DNA of 64,000 bases from Dromiciops gliroides (GCF_019393635.1 NC_057862.1:264196441-264260440), one strand, 5' to 3'; shown: positions 1 through 10,690, counted from the first letter of the stretch. Program-made: numbers and translations. Notes: generated from the letters alone by a model not told the origin.

Positions 1-410
1 ATGTCTTTACAGGCCTTTCTGAAGTCATCCTGCTTGTCATTTCTTATAGCACAATAATATTCCATCACCATCATATACCAGTTTAGCCTTTCCCCAATTG
101 ATGGGCATTCCTTTGACTTCCAATTCTCAGCCACCATAAAAAGAGCTGCTAGAAATATTTTTGTACAAATAGGTCTTTTGGGGATGTCTGGGAGATAAAC
201 CTAGTAGTGGTATTGCTGGATCAAAGGGTATGCACAGTTCTATAGCACTTTGGGCATAGTTCCAAATTGCTCTCCACAATGATTGGATCTTTCCACAACT
301 CCACCAACAGTGGATTAGTGTCCCAACTTTCCCACATCCCCTCCAACATCCAGTATTTTCCATTTTTGTTATCTAACCAACAACTCTGCATTTTATACTT
401 ATTCTCCAAA
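1..410 (-). mobile_element. L1 LINE fragment, ORF2 C-terminal end, antisense
   Basis: The minus strand encodes the typical end of L1 ORF2, including 'GTLIHCWWSCGKIQSLWRAI' and 'CIPFDPAIPLLGLSP'. These correspond to the cysteine-rich C-terminus of mammalian L1 ORF2p (HCWW, then FDPAIPLLG). The frame is broken, so this is a dead fragment. The left end is cut by the window edge. A closely related piece of the same subfamily lies at 38325-39047. Confidence 0.9.
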
Positions 411-1298
411 CCTGCCTCCCAACAAAATTAGTTCAATCTATACAATACACAAATATTGTTAACAAAATTATGTAATTATTTCTTTCCTGGGTGCTATAAG
501 AGTGAAACGGGATACCTCAGGGCCATAAGCTAAAGATCATAAATAAGTCTATAACTGGAAAAGACTTCAGAGACCATATAGTACAAACCCTCTCAATTTA
601 CAGATTTGCAGGAAAGTTAAATGACTTATCCAACGTCTTTAAAAAGACAAAAACAAAAAACTAGTTGATAAATGATTTCAATATATTTGGTTTCCTTTGC
701 AATACTAAGTACTTTATTTTTTGTATTTAAAAATGTAATTCTAAGAGGGGGTCCAAAGGCTTCACCAAAGGGATCCATGGCATAAAAAAGGTTAAAAATA
801 CCAAACCCCGTCTAGAACAAGCATGTTCTTTTGACTGCCTTTCACTCTCTTCACAGAAAAAATGTCTAATCTAGGATGCTCATCAGCCAATACCATAATG
901 TGACTAAATGATCCAGTTTCCAGTTTCCTTTTGTTACCCATACTGAGAGAAAGACAAATGTCTCCACAGGGAACTTCTACCCCTCACAAATAAACACAAA
1001 AATAATCCTGCTGGAGCCAGATTTTAATGGGAAATTTCCACCAGTTACACTGATACCTAAAAGCAGAGATGGAGGTCCCTGATTCACATTGCCCTATGAG
1101 GAATGCTCTTTAGGAGCCAATCACCTTGCTCTGCGTGAATGGAGACATGGTTAGAGTACTAAGGGCAAAGGTGTACCACTCTTGATTTAATAGGTTATCA
1201 AATGAAAATGGAAGGAGGGAGATAAGTCGAGTTATTGCTAAGAACAATCTATTTCAGCTTCAAAATTGCTACTGCTTTCCAGTATCCCTTATTTCTGT
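411..1298. other. No gene or clear repeat seen
   Basis: AT-rich sequence with only short open frames. I recognise no coding exon, RNA gene or named repeat here. Confidence 0.5.
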
Positions 1299-1302
1299 CT
1301 GT

Positions 1303-1748
1303 TGTAATGATTGGAATGACGCCACCTACTGGAGACTTGCTGTGGGAAAGCTCCACCATGAGGAAAATGCCTCAGAGGCATTGTGGCTTTTCCTTGGCGT
1401 CAGGAAATGACGTTTGCTCATGGGTGCTGTCTATCAAGGCTACCAGCCAATCAACTTGAGGAGCCTCCTATGGTCTGGGAGGAGAGAGGAAGGAGGAAAG
1501 GGAGCCTGCGCGGAGAGCGCTGGGCCTTTTGGCTTCCTGACTTGATGGTGGTGGTGGCAGAGGACTTCACAGGAAATTTGAGGGAAGATAGGAATGCCAG
1601 GCTGTTAGAATTCTGTTCTCAATCTTTTTCTTTCTATTTTCCAATAAACCCTTAAAAACCTAAACTCGTTTTATCAGTGATTTTTAGTCAGTTTCCCCCA
1701 AACTGGGGAAACAGATTAGAATCCACATTTAGAATCTTAAATTACACA
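1303..1748 (+). mobile_element. Solo LTR of an endogenous retrovirus (family A)
   Basis: The element starts TGTAATGATTGG and ends ATTACACA (TG...CA). It is flanked by the 4-bp direct repeat CTGT at 1299-1302 and 1749-1752. A poly(A) signal AATAAA lies near 1643. A second member of the family is at 53745-54099 and shares the first 25 bases and the region around the poly(A) signal. No internal retroviral genes adjoin it, so it is a solo LTR. A 4-bp duplication is typical of class I (gamma-like) ERVs; the class is inference. Confidence 0.85.
1318..1332 (-). promoter_or_regulatory. CTCF-like motif inside solo LTR
   Basis: Read on the minus strand this is CCAGTAGGTGGCGTC. It matches the published CTCF core CCASYAGRKGGCRSY at 14 of 15 positions. 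The same motif occurs at the same place in the sister LTR near 53760. Binding is not shown by sequence alone. Confidence 0.45.
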
Positions 1749-1907
1749 CTGTTCATTTGTATTCTCTTTCCCAGTTCCTCTCTTGGGTGTCTTTATGTAA
1801 AGGCAACATTAATTTCCACCAGGCAATGCTAAATATGAATTACCCAGGCCCCATGCATGGGAGGGCAAGTCAGCAATATATCACTAACGAATATAAAACC
1901 TATTGGT

Positions 1908-2053
1908 GTGGGGGAAGCTAGGTGGCAGAGTGGATAAAGCAACAGTCCTGGATTCAGGAGGACCTGAGTTCAAATCTGGCCTCAGCCACTTGACATTTAC
2001 TAGCTGTGTGACCCTGGGCAAGTCACTTAACCCTCTCATTGCCCTCCTCCCCC
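1908..2053 (+). mobile_element. MAR1-type CORE-SINE
   Basis: Full short marsupial SINE, with tRNA-like head, B-box 'gagttcaaatc' and core 'cactt...actagctgtgtgacc'. Flanking 13-bp repeats (1895-1907 and 2054-2066, 'aaaacctattggt' against 'aaaacctagtggt') form the target-site duplication with one mismatch. Confidence 0.92.
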
Positions 2054-2066
2054 AAAACCTAGTGGT

Positions 2067-2480
2067 TTTGTGAAGAATTTTTACAGCTCATATGATTATG
2101 AGCATTATGTTGAAGGGAAAAATACTATTAGAAGTGGAAACTTTTTAAAAAAAGTTTATCAGGAAGCTTTATTCAATGATTTAAATTTTCATATGCTTTA
2201 TAAAATGTACAAAGAAGGCCTAGGAAAGACCCTCAGAGGGTGTCTACAGTTATAGGTCATGATGATGAGCCAGCAATACATTACAGAAAAGTAGGACTAT
2301 TCTGTCAGGACATGCTTTGTTTTCTCCTATTATAAAAAGCCCTTTGCCCTATCCTCATTTCTTGTGAAACTATACACATATTACACAAATCATTTATACC
2401 CCCTTCCAAGATTGGAGATAGGATAGCATGGTAACTTCCAGTGACAGATTATTAAACCTAGAGCCCTGGCCTCAAATTTT
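2067..2480. other. No gene seen
   Basis: AT-rich unique-looking sequence. The 61-codon open frame here has no recognisable domain. Confidence 0.45.
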
Positions 2481-2484
2481 ATTC

Positions 2485-2862
2485 AAATAAGAAAGACTTA
2501 TATGAACTGATGTAAGTGAGCAGAACCAGGCGAATGTTATGCAGTGGCAGCAATATGGCTCACAGAAGAACTGTGACTGACTTAAGTATTCTCTGAAATA
2601 CAATGATCCAAGATGATCCCAAAGGACTAATGATGTAGCATACTATCCACCTCCAAAGAACCAATATTGATTAGACAGACTGAAACATGCTATTTTTCAC
2701 TTTAACTTTTTTCCCTTTATTCAAGTTTTCTTATACAAAATGACTAATATGGTAATGTTTTAAATAATTGCACATATGTAACTCCTATTTGATTTCTTAC
2801 TGCCTCAGGGAGGGGATGGGGAGAGAGGGAAGGACAGAATTTGGAAGTCAAAATTTAAAAAA
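2485..2862 (+). mobile_element. L1 3' end (ORF2 tail and 3' UTR)
   Basis: Contains the L1 ORF2 tail signature 'gaactgatgtaagtgagcag' followed by 'acaatgatccaagatgatcc'. It ends in the 3' UTR phrase 'atttggaagtcaaaattt' with a short A-rich tail. It is 5'-truncated. Confidence 0.85.
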
Positions 2863-2871
2863 AGCCCACAG

Positions 2872-3023
2872 CATATCATCTAGACCCAATCCTGCCTCTG
2901 ATACTTACTATTTGTAGGCAAGCCACTTAACCACTCTTCATTTTAACTTCTTCACTTGTAAAAGAAGAGGGTTGGACTATATAGCACTTGAGATGCTTTC
3001 TGAATCTAGATTTATGATCCTAA
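2872..3023 (+). mobile_element. MIR-type ancient SINE
   Basis: The order of 'gcctctgatacttacta', 'gcaagccacttaacc', 'cacttgtaaaa' and 'gttggactatat' matches the tRNA-derived MIR core and 3' half. It is diverged, as expected for a mammal-wide element. Confidence 0.7.
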
Positions 3024-3029
3024 AATGCC

Positions 3030-3840
3030 TGCAAAAATTTAATGGTAGGGCATGGCCAAGAATAGCACAGAATGGATTATAATTTCTAATACTGAAGTGA
3101 GTATCAATGGCAAGGATGCCACAGATCCACTGAAGTACAGAAATAAAAGAGGAATGAGATAACTGGTAAAATGATATGCATAGTTAGATCAAATCACATA
3201 TTGGATGTTTTTGTCCACTTCTAATATATGTCAGTATTATATGTCATATAATTATTATGTCAATATAATTATATGTCAATAATATGTCAATATTACCTAA
3301 ATTAATTTATAAATTGAATATCAATCACAATGCCAATAATATAATTTGTAAAATAAAATAAGAATATGTAAACAATAAAGTATATTGTGGGAAATTATTT
3401 AAAAGCCAATTATATTATATAATTAAATTATACTATACTAAATTATATTAGATTATACTATGCTAAAATTTAGTTGTGCTATATTAAATATTAAACTATA
3501 CTAAAAAGCAGTAATCATCTTTATCTAGTATTAGGTTTAAAAAAATAGATCAATGAGAAAGATGAACTAGAAATAAGGGTACACAGTGTTTAGTAGATTC
3601 AACAACACAAAAAATAAGAATTATATTTGCCTCTTACATCATGCATTAAATTAAGTTCCAAAAGGCTCAGTCATCTAAAATTTTTTAATATTCTAGAAAG
3701 CTAGAATATTAGGAATAGGAAAGGTTAAAAGGCTATGCCAATTGTGAAGTAGAAAATTCCTAGTTCAACAAACAAAAGGCAAAACAGATTTAAAAGTTAA
3801 AAAAGATTATGAAAAATCTGTGCAATAAACAATTCTGGTA
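3030..3840. repeat. AT-rich simple sequence, no gene
   Basis: Around 3230-3500 the sequence is a low-complexity run of overlapping 'atatgtcaatat' and 'aaattatatta' units. The rest is AT-rich. No coding potential is visible. Confidence 0.6.
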
Positions 3841-4576
3841 GGGTGGAGCCAAAATGAGGGATTAGAGCCTGCAACCCAGCCAAACTTTGCCAACATTCTC
3901 CTCCAAACAACTTTAAAAATAATGCCTTGGATTGAATTTTGGAGTGGCAGAGCTAACAAAAGGACAGAGTGAGACATTTTTCAGTCTAAGATAACTCAGA
4001 TAGATCTGTGACCCTATGGTAAGGGGTGTCTTGGTGCTCATGTACCTTGGAAGCAGTTGTAATAATAGCAGCAGCAGCTTCAGTAGCACTCAGCCCAGAA
4101 ATGGTTAAGGGAGTCAGACAATTGTCCAGAAAGAGATTACAGGGGACTTTTGACTGGCACAGATTGCAGCTTGCACTGACTCTCAACTCTATTGCTCATA
4201 CAGTTTTGGGTTGCAGAGGAATGCTTGTGGTTGGTCATAAGGAAGCAGGTACCCTCAGTTATGGCTGCAAGAGAAGAGGCCTTAATCACAGTTCTAAACC
4301 AAGTGGAACAAGAGCACTAGGAAAAAAAAATGAACTGGACACAAGCCCAACAAGAATTCCTAGAAGAGTTAAAGAAAGACTTAAAGAGTGGTAGAAGGAA
4401 AACTGGGAAAAGAAATAAGTAATGCAAGAAAATTACAAAAAGAGATTTTATAGCTTGGTAAAGGAGGTACAAAAAATACTGAAGAAAACACTTTAAAAGC
4501 CAGAATTGCCCTAATCATAAAAGCAGAAAGGACCCAGTGGAAAAAGAGGTACAGAAGCTTACTAAAGAAAATAATT

Positions 4577-4712
4577 CTTTTTTTTTTTTTTAATGAGGCA
4601 ATAGGGGTTAAGTGACTTTCCCAGGGTCACACAGCTAGTAAGTGTCAAGTGTCTGAGGCCGGATTTGAACTTAGGTACTCCTGACTCCAGGGTAGGTGTT
4701 CTATCCACTATC
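4577..4712 (-). mobile_element. MAR1-type CORE-SINE inside L1 ORF1
   Basis: Reverse complement of the short marsupial SINE, with its A tail read as a T run at 4577-4590. Flanking 'aagaaaat' repeats near 4565 and 4716 are a probable short target-site duplication. Confidence 0.88.
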
Positions 4713-5291
4713 CCAAGAAAATTGGAATTAGAATTGGGAGCTAATGACTCCATGAGACATCAAGAAACAATAAAACAAAGTCAAACAAATGAAAAAACAG
4801 AAGCAAAAGTGAACTGTCTCATAAGAAGAACAAGTGACCTGGAAAATGGTACATTAATGAACTGTTGGTGGAGTTGTAAACTGGTCCAACCAATTTGGAA
4901 GTATGCCCAAAGGGCTATAAAACTATGCATACCCTCCGCCTCAGTAATACCACTCCTAAATCTATAACCCAAAGAGATATAAAGAGATCAAAGGAAAAAG
5001 AAAAGGACTTATATGTACAAAAATATTTATAGCATTTCTTTTTGTGGTGACCAAAAAAAAATTTGCAAGTTGAGGGAATGCCCATCAATTGGAGACAGAC
5101 TCAAGTTGTGGCATATGATTATGCTATAAGAAATGTTAAGCAGAATGATTGCAGAAAAACATGGGAAGAACTATGTGAACTGATATAAAGTGAAGTGAAC
5201 AGAACCAAGGGAACATCGTACATGGTGACAGCAATATCGTAAGAATGATCAACTGAAAGACTTGGGTGCTCTGATCAAGACAATGATCCAA

Positions 5292-5430
5292 GGGCAGCTA
5301 GGTGGCACAGTGGATAAAGCACTGACCCTGGATTTCAAAGCATCTGAGTTCACATCCAGCCTCAGACACTTGACACTTACTAGCTGTGTGACCCTGGGCA
5401 AGTCACTTAACCCTCACTCACCCGCCAAAA
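5292..5430 (+). mobile_element. MAR1-type CORE-SINE, first of a tandem pair
   Basis: Starts 'gggcagctaggtggcacag' and runs through the core to 'cttaaccctcactcacccgcc'. It is preceded by 'aagacaatga' (5277-5286) and followed by the same decamer (5431-5440), its target-site duplication. Confidence 0.92.
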
Positions 5431-5440
5431 AAGACAATGA

Positions 5441-5600
5441 GGGGCAGCTAGGTGGCACAGTGGATAGAACACCGGCCCTGGAGTCAGGAGTACCTGAGTT
5501 CAAATCTGGCCTCAGACACTTGACACTTACTAGTTGTGTGACCCTGGGCAAGTCACTTAACCCCAACTGCCTCACCAAAAAACCCCACAAAAATCAAAAA
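5441..5600 (+). mobile_element. MAR1-type CORE-SINE, second of a tandem pair
   Basis: A second, separately diverged SINE begins directly after the target duplication of the first. It ends before a third copy of 'aagacaatga' at 5601-5610. It therefore landed in the flanking repeat made by the first insertion. Confidence 0.92.
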
Positions 5601-6099
5601 AAGACAATGATCCAAGACAATTCCAAAGGACTCGTGAAAAATTCTATCCACTTCCAGAGAGAGAACTTATAAATCTGAGTACAGAATGATTCTTTCTTAG
5701 TACTTGGACAGTTCCACAAACCTACCCTTCCCCTGCAGTACCCCCTTCCTCCCCAACCCTGATGCCCAGCCAGAGTGGTTTCTGTAGTGCTACTGCTGCT
5801 TCTGTAGTGCTGAGCTAGAGTTAAGAGCCAGAGCCAAAGCCCTTATAGCTGGGGTCCTGCAGTGGGAATCAAACTGTCTGTATAGTTTTTTTTTTACACT
5901 TTATTTTTCTTCTCTGTGTATATGTATGGATAAGCTGGAAATAGGTTCTCATGACCTCACATGTATAACTGATATCATATTGCTTGCCTTCTCAATGGGC
6001 AGGGGACGGGAAGAATTTGGAACTCAAGAAATTTTAAAATGTTAATTTTTTAAAATTGGGAAATATTTAACAAAAAAATTTTTTTAAAAGAAACCTTTT

Positions 6100-6260
6100 G
6101 TGATTCTCCCTTAATGCTAGTGCCTTCCCTCTAAAGATTACATCCAGTTTACCCTGTAAACTATGTGCCTACATACAAAAGTCTCTCCCATAAGACTGTG
6201 AAATCTTTGAGGACATGGACTGTTCTTTCCTTTCTTTGTACCCCAGTGCTTCTGGAGACC
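6100..6260 (+). mobile_element. Old LINE2-like 3' end
   Basis: 'agactgtgaaatctttgagg' followed by 'acatggactgttctttcc' and 'accccagtgcttctgg' resembles the 3' end of ancient L2-type elements. The assignment rests on recall of the family consensus. Confidence 0.4.
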
Positions 6261-6767
6261 CAACTGGCCAGCTTCAGTTGGACAATACAGCTCCTTCCTT
6301 TCTTCCTGCTTTCTTCATTCCATTTTTCCTTTCCTCTCGTCTTCTCCCTGTCTATATAGGGAATCATACCCTTAACTGCAGACACCTCTGCCCAAAGGAA
6401 TATAAGTTTGATTGCAGATACCTCACAAGATGTCTTGGGGTTTATGGGTTAGATTTCTTTTAAGGACCTCGTCTTAAACCCAAATAACTCTGGTTCTCAT
6501 TGATTGGCCAACAACAGGAGAACCAATGGCCTCATTTGGCCATTGCTTGGCCTCTAGAAAGTTCAGAATGGGGTTAAATAGCAATAGTTTCAATTTTAGC
6601 CAGAAACCGAGGGTCCTTCCTGAAAAAAAAAAAGGTTAATTTAGTTAAGTGATTTTCTTTTGACTAGGTAAAAGAGGCTATTCTTTGCCCTATTTCTTAC
6701 TTAGCCTTAATCACTGGCCGTTGCCTCAGGCAAACTGAAACCCATGAAAGACCTTTAGATTATAAAG
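6261..6767. other. No gene seen
   Basis: Contains paired 'ttggcc' motifs near 6505-6550 that could belong to an eroded LTR, but I cannot define ends. No coding exon is recognised. Confidence 0.35.
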
Positions 6768-6997
6768 ACCAAGGTCTCCCACGGCATGGCATCTGGGGCC
6801 ATCTCCAGTCTATCTGATGTCTATCTTGCCAATGGACTCAGATGGGTCCATAGGACAGAGAGAGGCTGGTGCCTTTGAACAGCTCTGCCTCACTTAAATC
6901 CAATTCACAGCAAAGTCATGACATTACTTCCCCAAGTCATGGTCCTCTTAGAGAATGAAGGACAAACAAGGACAACAGCACCTCAGTGTTTAACACA
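6768..6997 (+). mobile_element. Marsupial SINE of a second type (WSINE-like)
   Basis: Starts 'gaccaaggtctcccacggca' and ends with 'agagaatgaaggacaaacaa' and a CAA-rich tail. This is a distinct SINE layout common in Australian marsupials. The family name is from memory and uncertain. Confidence 0.6.
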
Positions 6998-7014
6998 GAG
7001 GCTGGTTGGCTAAT

Positions 7015-7560
7015 TTAAATAAGAGCCACTACCCAATTGAAAAAAGGCAGTTTTCTAAGGAAGAAACTGAACTTATCCACAGCCACATGAAAAAATGCTT
7101 CAAATCACCATTAATTAGAGAACTTAAAATCAAAGCATTTCTGAGGTTCTTCTTCACATTTATCATATTGGCAGAGCTGACTTAAAAAGGAAAATGACAA
7201 ATATTGGAGGTGCTATAGGAAAAAAAGTTATCAACCTAGCTATTCTCAGCAATACAATAATCCAAGACAATCCTAAAAGGACTCATGATGAAAAAACCTT
7301 TGGAGAAAAAACTGGTGGAGTCTGAATATAGATGAAAGCATACTATTTCTTTCTTTCTTTCTTTTTGGCTTGAGTTTTCTTCTATAAAATGACTAATATG
7401 GAAATATGTTTTACATGATTGTACATATATACTCTATATCAGATTGCTTACTATCTCAGAGAAGGGAGGAACAGAATTTGAACTTGAAACTTTAAAAAAA
7501 AATTGTTTTTACATGTAGTTTGGGGAAAAAATAAAATTATTTAAACAATTCTTTAAAAAA
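7015..7560 (+). mobile_element. L1 fragment, internally deleted ORF2 tail and 3' UTR
   Basis: 'ctacccaattgaaaaaaggc' and 'ttagagaacttaaaatcaaa' match the ORF2 segment before the C-terminal cysteines. After about 7240 the sequence jumps to the 3' portion ('acaataatccaagacaatcc') and then the 3' UTR ending 'ttgtttttacatgtagtttg'. It is another 5'-truncated and internally deleted copy. Confidence 0.75.
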
Positions 7561-9379
7561 AGAAAAGAGACCGTAATACCTAACAACCCTTCTGGCTACT
7601 CGGATTTTAGGCATCAACTTTCAGAATTAACCCCATAGCAGTTACCTAAGGGATTGGTGATACAAGAGTGGGCAAAGGTGCTGACAATGCAGTCCAAGAC
7701 TCCTGATTGTTGCAGTTTTAGGCACAGGTTTTGGATGTTTTGTGATATAGAAGAATAGCAGGAAACAGAGAAGGGTAGAAAAGTTCAAAGTCAAAGTCAA
7801 AGCAACTTTCAGCATTATCTTGGGGAATGCCCCCAGTTGATGGAGGCCAGCTCATGAAGAAAATCAATTGCAGTTGAGTGTTGAGCTCACAAAAGTAGGT
7901 CTGAACAGCTTCAACTACAGTGACCACTCCAGTCTCTACTGCAGTGATGCAACAAGTCACCCTTACTCTCTGAAAAACATAAGACAGTATACACCCTAGA
8001 TGGGGGTGTCAAGTTTGGGAAGAACTAGCAGTCCAGTTTAAATGGCAAGTAAAGTTTGTGAAGAAAAGTAATTTTAAAAAATATTGAAAAAGTTGGGGTC
8101 ACTTGATTGTAAAGAGCTTTAAATGCCAAGGCATTTAAGTTTTCATTTTTTCTTATAGGAAATTTTATGAGATTTGTGAGAAGTGATTAATTAATCTGTG
8201 ATTTAAGGTTTGGAAGCTTTGTGAAGGATGGATTAGAAGGGATACAGTGGAGGCAGAAATACCAATTAGAAACCTATTATATTCTCTTGGTTCTAGTAGG
8301 TCTCAAAGCTCCAATACAATTTTGAAAATACAGTTTTTCAAAAAATACATAATTAGAAAAACTTCTTATTTGTTGAAGCATATCAACCAATGATGAAACC
8401 CATGTTTGCAGCAGTGCCTAAACACAGAACAGGCTAGAGGAACAAATTATTTAGTTGTTATCGTCCTCAAGGAATTAAAAGAATAACTACACCAATGCAT
8501 CTTTCAAATGCTGGGGCATATACAACCAAAAAAATTGCTTGTTTGAATTTCAAAGTAGCAATAATGTTCTGAAACCTCAAAATACACACACACACACAAT
8601 TAAATCAAGCTACAATAACATCATGTAACTCACAAAGAACTGATAGAAACTTCTCAAACTATTATCAGAAAAGCACCAAACTTGGCCTATTCCCTAAAAT
8701 TTCTCAGAAGGAAAACTAAAAGGACTTAAGAGTTCAGGGTATGGGGAGGGTAGAAAGAAAGGCCTAAAAATAAGTTGGTGACACTCTCTCTTTAAGACTT
8801 ATTTGTCATGAATGGATTTTTTTTCTTCTTAAAAAAATCATTCTATTAATCCTATCAACATATACTTTGAAGTGAATTTAGATAAATATTTTATACGCAG
8901 TAGCAATAAAATGCTTCAATACTTTACTCTTCCTCTTAAAAAACTAAGCCCCCCCCCAAGAAAACCATAGTCTTTACATCGTTATTATTAGTGGTTAATT
9001 CTTTCTAATGCAAATATAACCAAGAATTCCTTTCTTTAACATATGCAAATAATATATACTACATAAATAGTTAAACGTTAATGAATAAAATCTGTAACTC
9101 AAAACTGACCCATCACAAAGATAAAATCTAAGCTTTCTCTTGGGCCAAATATTTAGAAATTTGGAAAAAGGACGATATAATGGACTTAAATGGTGTTGTA
9201 CAAGAGGTACACACAAATAAAACACACACACACAGCGTACCTTTAAACCATCACACAAATCTAAGCTCTCCAAAGCTTCTTGAGCATGCATCTACACTTG
9301 TCTGGGCACTTTTCTCAGAGGTCACCCTCACTTTGTTCTTCTGTGCTCGCCAATCTCAGCTTTATCTACCACTAGGATG
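7561..9379. other. Largely unassigned sequence with an old repeat near 8050-8290
   Basis: Between about 8050 and 8290 phrases such as 'gtgaaggatggattagaagg' resemble an old mammalian interspersed repeat also visible at 58760-60330. A short (CA)n lies near 8586-8600 and a C run near 8950. No coding exon is recognised. SPTSSA exon 2, expected on the minus strand to the left of exon 1, was looked for and not found. Confidence 0.4.
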
Positions 9380-10140
9380 CACGTAAGCCCTGACACACCC
9401 CTCAACCTTCCTTCCCGCCCCACCCCCACCCCGAACCCTTCTCCAGGCCCTCTCTTGCACAGGCACCTATCAATCTTTTCCACGCACCCACAGGCCCACA
9501 CTTGTCTAGGGTAGGTTTCTCCCCACAGTTCCACCTCAGACTATCAAGAGCTCTCCCCGCCATTCGACACTGGGAACCTAGCCTCTTTGGGATCGCTCTA
9601 CAGGCCACCATTACCTCCTTCCCTCCCACCGCCCGCCCCCCGCAGCCAATCGAGCAGGATACTGAAGACAGTCCTCTCCCAGGGTTCCAGCATGTAAAGC
9701 GCGGTGACGAGCAGATATTGGTAATAGAACCAAGACATCTGCTGCCAAGCCCTTCCGAGCGTTACGCCAGCCATCTGCACCTCGTCCGAGAAATGTGTCT
9801 TCCGGGTGCCTCCTTAGTGGTCGACACCCACTCCCTCCAGCTAAGCAGGTTCTCAGTCCATTCCGTCTACGTCATTCCGCACGCTCTGCTCCGTGTGCGG
9901 GCTGACGTCAGCTTCGTGTTGTTCGGGGCTCCTGATTGGCCAAGAGGCTTGCGGGGGTTGGGTTGCGCTCCTGGCCGGGGAGCCGGTAGCTAAAGCTGGA
10001 TACTAACTTCTTTCTCCCGGCATTTGACCTTATTCTGCAGTGGCTTGAAAAACTTCGCAGGGAGGATGCGGCTTTCAGATGGGAAGAACGGCCTAGGCAA
10101 GCCTTAGCTCGATTGAAGGAACAAGTTGATAGAAGTTAGC
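9380..10140 (-). promoter_or_regulatory. SPTSSA: CpG-rich promoter region of SPTSSA
   Basis: This stretch is much richer in G+C and in CpG than the AT-rich flanks. It holds a perfect CRE palindrome TGACGTCA at 9903-9910, a second 'tacgtcattcc' half site near 9870, and a CCAAT box on the minus strand at 9935-9939. All lie upstream of the minus-strand exon starting at 9774. CRE and CCAAT boxes with CpG islands are typical of broadly expressed housekeeping promoters. Transcription could also run to the right; a plus-strand unit is not proven. Confidence 0.75.
9663..9774 (-). CDS. SPTSSA: Serine palmitoyltransferase small subunit A, coding exon 1
   Basis: The small subunit binds and activates the SPTLC1/SPTLC2 serine palmitoyltransferase in the endoplasmic reticulum membrane. 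That enzyme joins serine and palmitoyl-CoA in the first step of sphingolipid synthesis. The exon encodes 37 codons plus one base. The peptide begins MAGVTLGRAWQQ and continues with the family hallmark 'MSWFYYQYLLVTALYMLEPW' and then ERTVF. From recall, human SPTSSA is 71 residues and differs in about four of these 37. I start at the MAG methionine; an in-frame ATG two codons earlier is also open. The exon stops one base into a codon, as I recall for the human gene, at a donor reading GTATCC, which has GT but a poor +5 base. The membrane helix begins in this exon; the rest would be in exon 2, outside the window to the left. A retrocopy is unlikely because exon 1 sits alone in a CpG promoter. 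Confidence 0.85.
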
Positions 10141-10341
10141 TGGAATGGAACATAATGCTAAAGGTCCAGTGTGGGAGAATTTAAAAGGCTACCAAAGTTA
10201 TAGTCAGCGATGACCAAGGGAGAGGACCTGGTAATTCGCTCCTGAGTGTGCTCTGATTCCCTAGTTAAATAGCGGGCCTCCCTAGAGCCCTGCTGTAAAT
10301 CTTAACCCTGCTTCTACCACCACTACAGGAGCACAGTGACC
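10141..10341. other. Divergent flank of the SPTSSA promoter
   Basis: Just right of the CpG region, 10041-10140 holds a short plus-strand open stretch after a 'ctgcag' acceptor-like site, ending in TAG. It may belong to a divergent noncoding transcript. I see no known protein. Confidence 0.3.

Positions 10342-10396
<55 letters not shown>
10342..10396 (+). repeat. (GA)n microsatellite
   Basis: Uninterrupted GA dinucleotides of about 27 units, followed by a degenerate TA/CA-rich stretch to about 10500. Confidence 0.97.
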
Positions 10397-10398
<2 letters not shown>

Positions 10399-10504
10399 TT
10401 TATATACACACATATACGCACACACATAGATGTATGCACACATAACTATAAACACACATAGATATGCATATATGATGTACATATGTACACAACTATAAGT
10501 ATCT

Positions 10505-10690
10505 ATTTGTTAAGTCGTTTCTGTTGTGTCCTACCTTTCATGACCTCAAATAGGGTTTTCTTGGCAAAGATCCAGAAGTGGTTTGCCATTTGCTTCTCTA
10601 GCTTATATTACAGATGAGAAAACTGTGGCAAAAAGGGTAAAGTGACTCAGATCTTCCTGATTCCAGGCTAACTGCTTCTAAGCATCTACC
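10505..10690 (-). mobile_element. Long-form CORE-SINE, antisense
   Basis: Antisense of the longer marsupial SINE. It shows 'ggttttcttggcaaagatcc', 'agaagtggtttgccatttgc' and the core 'gtaaagtgactcag'. It lacks the clean head of the short MAR1 copies and is older. Confidence 0.6.

Larger units (their letters stand above)
3845..6095 (+). mobile_element. L1 with 5' UTR, ORF1 part and ORF2 tail; ORF2 body deleted
   Basis: From about 3845 ('gtggagccaaaatgaggg') the sequence resembles an L1 5' UTR. An ORF1-like segment follows around 4320-4850, including 'LRR...SDLENG'-type coiled-coil residues near 4740-4850. At about 4850 the reading jumps directly to the ORF2 C-terminus ('MNCWWSC', then 'AIKLCIP'), so about 3 kb of ORF2 (endonuclease and reverse transcriptase) is missing. 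The 3' UTR ends near 6095. Three SINEs (4577, 5292, 5441) lie inside it. It cannot encode a working L1. Its shape matches the half-LINE at 31368. Confidence 0.7.

Noticed and set aside
1383-1655. 90-codon open frame at 1383-1655
   Set aside because: It lies wholly inside a solo LTR and has no protein-family features.
1-9600. SPTSSA exon 2 (minus strand)
   Set aside because: I looked for the complement of the conserved 'YTGYVFMPQHIMAIL' coding sequence and did not find it; it is probably beyond the left edge.
9502-9993. 163-codon plus-strand open frame across the CpG region
   Set aside because: It lies opposite the SPTSSA exon and its promoter. The frame is open because the region is G+C rich, and no domain is visible.
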